Assembly: GCF_019703835.1 (NCBI RefSeq)
Contig: NZ_AP023054.1
Span: 2,665,580-2,729,579, forward strand
From: Thaumasiovibrio subtropicus
GTDB taxonomy: Bacteria > Pseudomonadota > Gammaproteobacteria > Enterobacterales > Vibrionaceae
Reading direction: 5' to 3'
DNA: 64,000 nucleotides
How positions within the stretch are numbered: position 1 is the stretch's first letter; each line of letters begins with the position of its first letter. Positions 62,749-64,000 of the stretch are shown in pieces. The notes under the pieces were generated by a model. That model was not told where the DNA came from. It saw only the letters and a program-made list of their open reading frames with translations, and did not search any database. Made by a program: the position numbers and the translations under genes.

Positions 62749-63855
62749 ATGGATGACAAAATAATGATTTTCGAACTCACATTAGTGTTTGCGTTATCTT
62801 TTTGCAGTTTATTTATATTAAGAAAAATAGCAAAACGAATAGATTTAGTAGATCGACCTAACGAAAGGAAGCATCACCAAGGCGTTATTCCACTGATTGG
62901 TGGAATATCCATATTTTTAACTGTTACTTTCGCGCTTGTGTTCCTCTTTCCTGAGTTGGCACGCAACACTCCGCTTTACCTTTTTTGTGCCACCGTACTG
63001 GTCATCGTTGGCGCCATAGATGACAAACTCGACATCAGTTTTAAAGTCCGACTCGTCATTCAAGCGGCGATGTCGATTATCATGATGTATTTTGGTCAGA
63101 TGAATCTACATAACCTTGGTCACTTACTCAGTGAAGATACTTTGGTCATGAGCACTGGGATGAGCTACTTCTTTACTATCATCGCCGTGATAGGCGCTAT
63201 CAACGCCTTTAACATGGTTGATGGAATCGATGGTCTACTTGGTGGTTTGGCAACAGTTACTTTCAGCGCACTCGGTGTGCTGTTCTTAATCGACGGTCAA
63301 GTCGACCTGTTTCATTTCTGCGCGCTGATCGTCGTCGCGGCGATACCTTATATCATGCTTAATCTGGGCATCCCACTAGGGCGCAAATACAAAGTCTTTA
63401 TGGGCGATGCGGGTAGCATTTTTATCGGCTTTACTGTGATTTGGATGTTGGTCAATGGCACACAAGGTGACGGTGCGCCAGTCAGACCTGTTACCGCTTT
63501 ATGGGTTATCGCCATACCTCTTATGGATATGGCTACCATTATGGTTCGCAGAATAAGAAAAGGTCAGTCGCCATTCAAACCAGACAGAGAGCACCTACAT
63601 CACATTTGTCAAAGACTAGGACTATCATCACGCATGACTCTTGTGACTATCTGCGCGATTTCCGCCTCTCTCGCTGGTTTTGGTGTTTGGGGAGAGGTCA
63701 TGCAAGTGAGTGAGAAAGTTATGTTCTTCTTATTCCTATCAACCTTTGGCATATACTTCTACACGATCAGCCATATCTGGCGTATCACAGCAATGTTGCG
63801 CCGCACTTTAGGTATGCCACTAACAGAAGAACACCTTCACGCTGAACAGAAGTAG
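62749..63855 (+). CDS. wecA: undecaprenyl-phosphate alpha-N-acetylglucosaminyl 1-phosphate transferase WecA
   Basis: Polytopic inner-membrane enzyme that starts O-antigen or enterobacterial-common-antigen-like chains on undecaprenyl phosphate. The 368 residues have about 11 TM helices. Catalytic aspartates are seen in GAIDDKLD (near residue 91) and NMVDGIDGLLGG (near 158), with a conserved KVFMGDAGS loop (near 220) and HLHH (near 280) that are family hallmarks. AGGGA lies nine bases before the ATG. Family members differ in sugar specificity, so a relative such as WbpL remains possible. Confidence 0.9.
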   Translation: MDDKIMIFELTLVFALSFCSLFILRKIAKRIDLVDRPNERKHHQGVIPLIGGISIFLTVTFALVFLFPELARNTPLYLFCATVLVIVGAIDDKLDISFKVRLVIQAAMSIIMMYFGQMNLHNLGHLLSEDTLVMSTGMSYFFTIIAVIGAINAFNMVDGIDGLLGGLATVTFSALGVLFLIDGQVDLFHFCALIVVAAIPYIMLNLGIPLGRKYKVFMGDAGSIFIGFTVIWMLVNGTQGDGAPVRPVTALWVIAIPLMDMATIMVRRIRKGQSPFKPDREHLHHICQRLGLSSRMTLVTICAISASLAGFGVWGEVMQVSEKVMFFLFLSTFGIYFYTISHIWRITAMLRRTLGMPLTEEHLHAEQK

Positions 63856-63881
63856 CGTATTCAAAGTCAATTATGACAGTT

Positions 63882-63911
63882 AAGCTCGCCTATCCTTGGC
63901 GAGCTTTTTTA
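63882..63911 (+). terminator. terminator of wecA
   Basis: The stem AAGCTCGCC/GGCGAGCTT (63882-63906) is followed by a T run, about 30 bases after the stop. Confidence 0.88.
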
Positions 63912-64000
63912 TTGCTTAATTTAAGCTCAGTAGGCACAAGTTTTGCTTATTAGTCCGTATCACGCTTTATAGAGTTCAAGTTCACAAATAGTCAATATGG

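Overview
The window reads as a chromosomal segment of a gammaproteobacterium of the family Vibrionaceae. The support is gene order and protein resemblance recalled from memory, not a search: a menaquinone operon next to alaA, yfbR, a dGTPase, a DTW-domain tRNA modifier and a rhombosortase; a five-copy tRNA-Tyr array; a very large acidic FimV/HubP polar-hub protein beside asd and pdxB; and glpABC, fabB, mnmC and wecA. Base composition looks close to 50% GC by eye, so a Salinivibrio- or Grimontia-like member fits, but the genus cannot be fixed from the sequence alone.

Layout. 1-5472 (minus): menaquinone biosynthesis menF-menD-menH-menC-menE, with menE cut by the window edge and menB missing from its usual place between menH and menC. 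5473-14092: alaA, a small lipoprotein, yfbR, dgt, tapT, rhombosortase, a ParA-like ATPase overlapping a DUF1244 gene, and rluF. 14250-18466: an RND efflux pump with its adaptor and no outer-membrane channel gene. 19058-19922: five tRNA-Tyr genes with a strong promoter and a terminator. 20007-27482: a response regulator with a repeat-rich C-terminal half, glutathionyl-hydroquinone reductase, an NTF2-like protein with a SulP anion transporter, exonuclease III and a Gfo/Idh oxidoreductase. 27538-36383: the giant HubP gene, asd and pdxB. 36617-40795: anaerobic glycerol-3-phosphate dehydrogenase glpABC.

From 54308 down to 40901 almost every gene is on the minus strand in what looks like one carbohydrate-utilisation locus: DeoR-family regulator, Ula-type PTS IIA-IIB-IIC, TIM-barrel epimerase, DhaL, DhaK, class II aldolase, L-fucose-isomerase-like protein, GH42 beta-galactosidase and NagD-like phosphatase, followed by a rhodanese and a MerA-like flavoprotein. 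The small gaps and 1-8 base overlaps point to co-transcription and translational coupling. The set is not a textbook pathway and is the best candidate here for an undescribed catabolic system. A palindromic operator-like motif (TTGCTCA-nn-TGAGCAA) occurs before the PTS genes, before the regulator gene, and again upstream of glpA. The right end (54642-64000) holds a GT9 glycosyltransferase, fabB, mnmC, galE, a beta-CASP metallohydrolase and wecA, the last suggesting the edge of a surface-polysaccharide region.

Four dispersed 265-278 bp elements with about 24-base terminal inverted repeats and no coding capacity form a MITE-like family. One copy is inserted inside an older, truncated copy, and that junction shows a TA target duplication of the Tc1/mariner-IS630 type. 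Two hexanucleotide microsatellites, one intergenic and one inside hubP, and a large in-gene repeat array in hubP are the other notable structural features.
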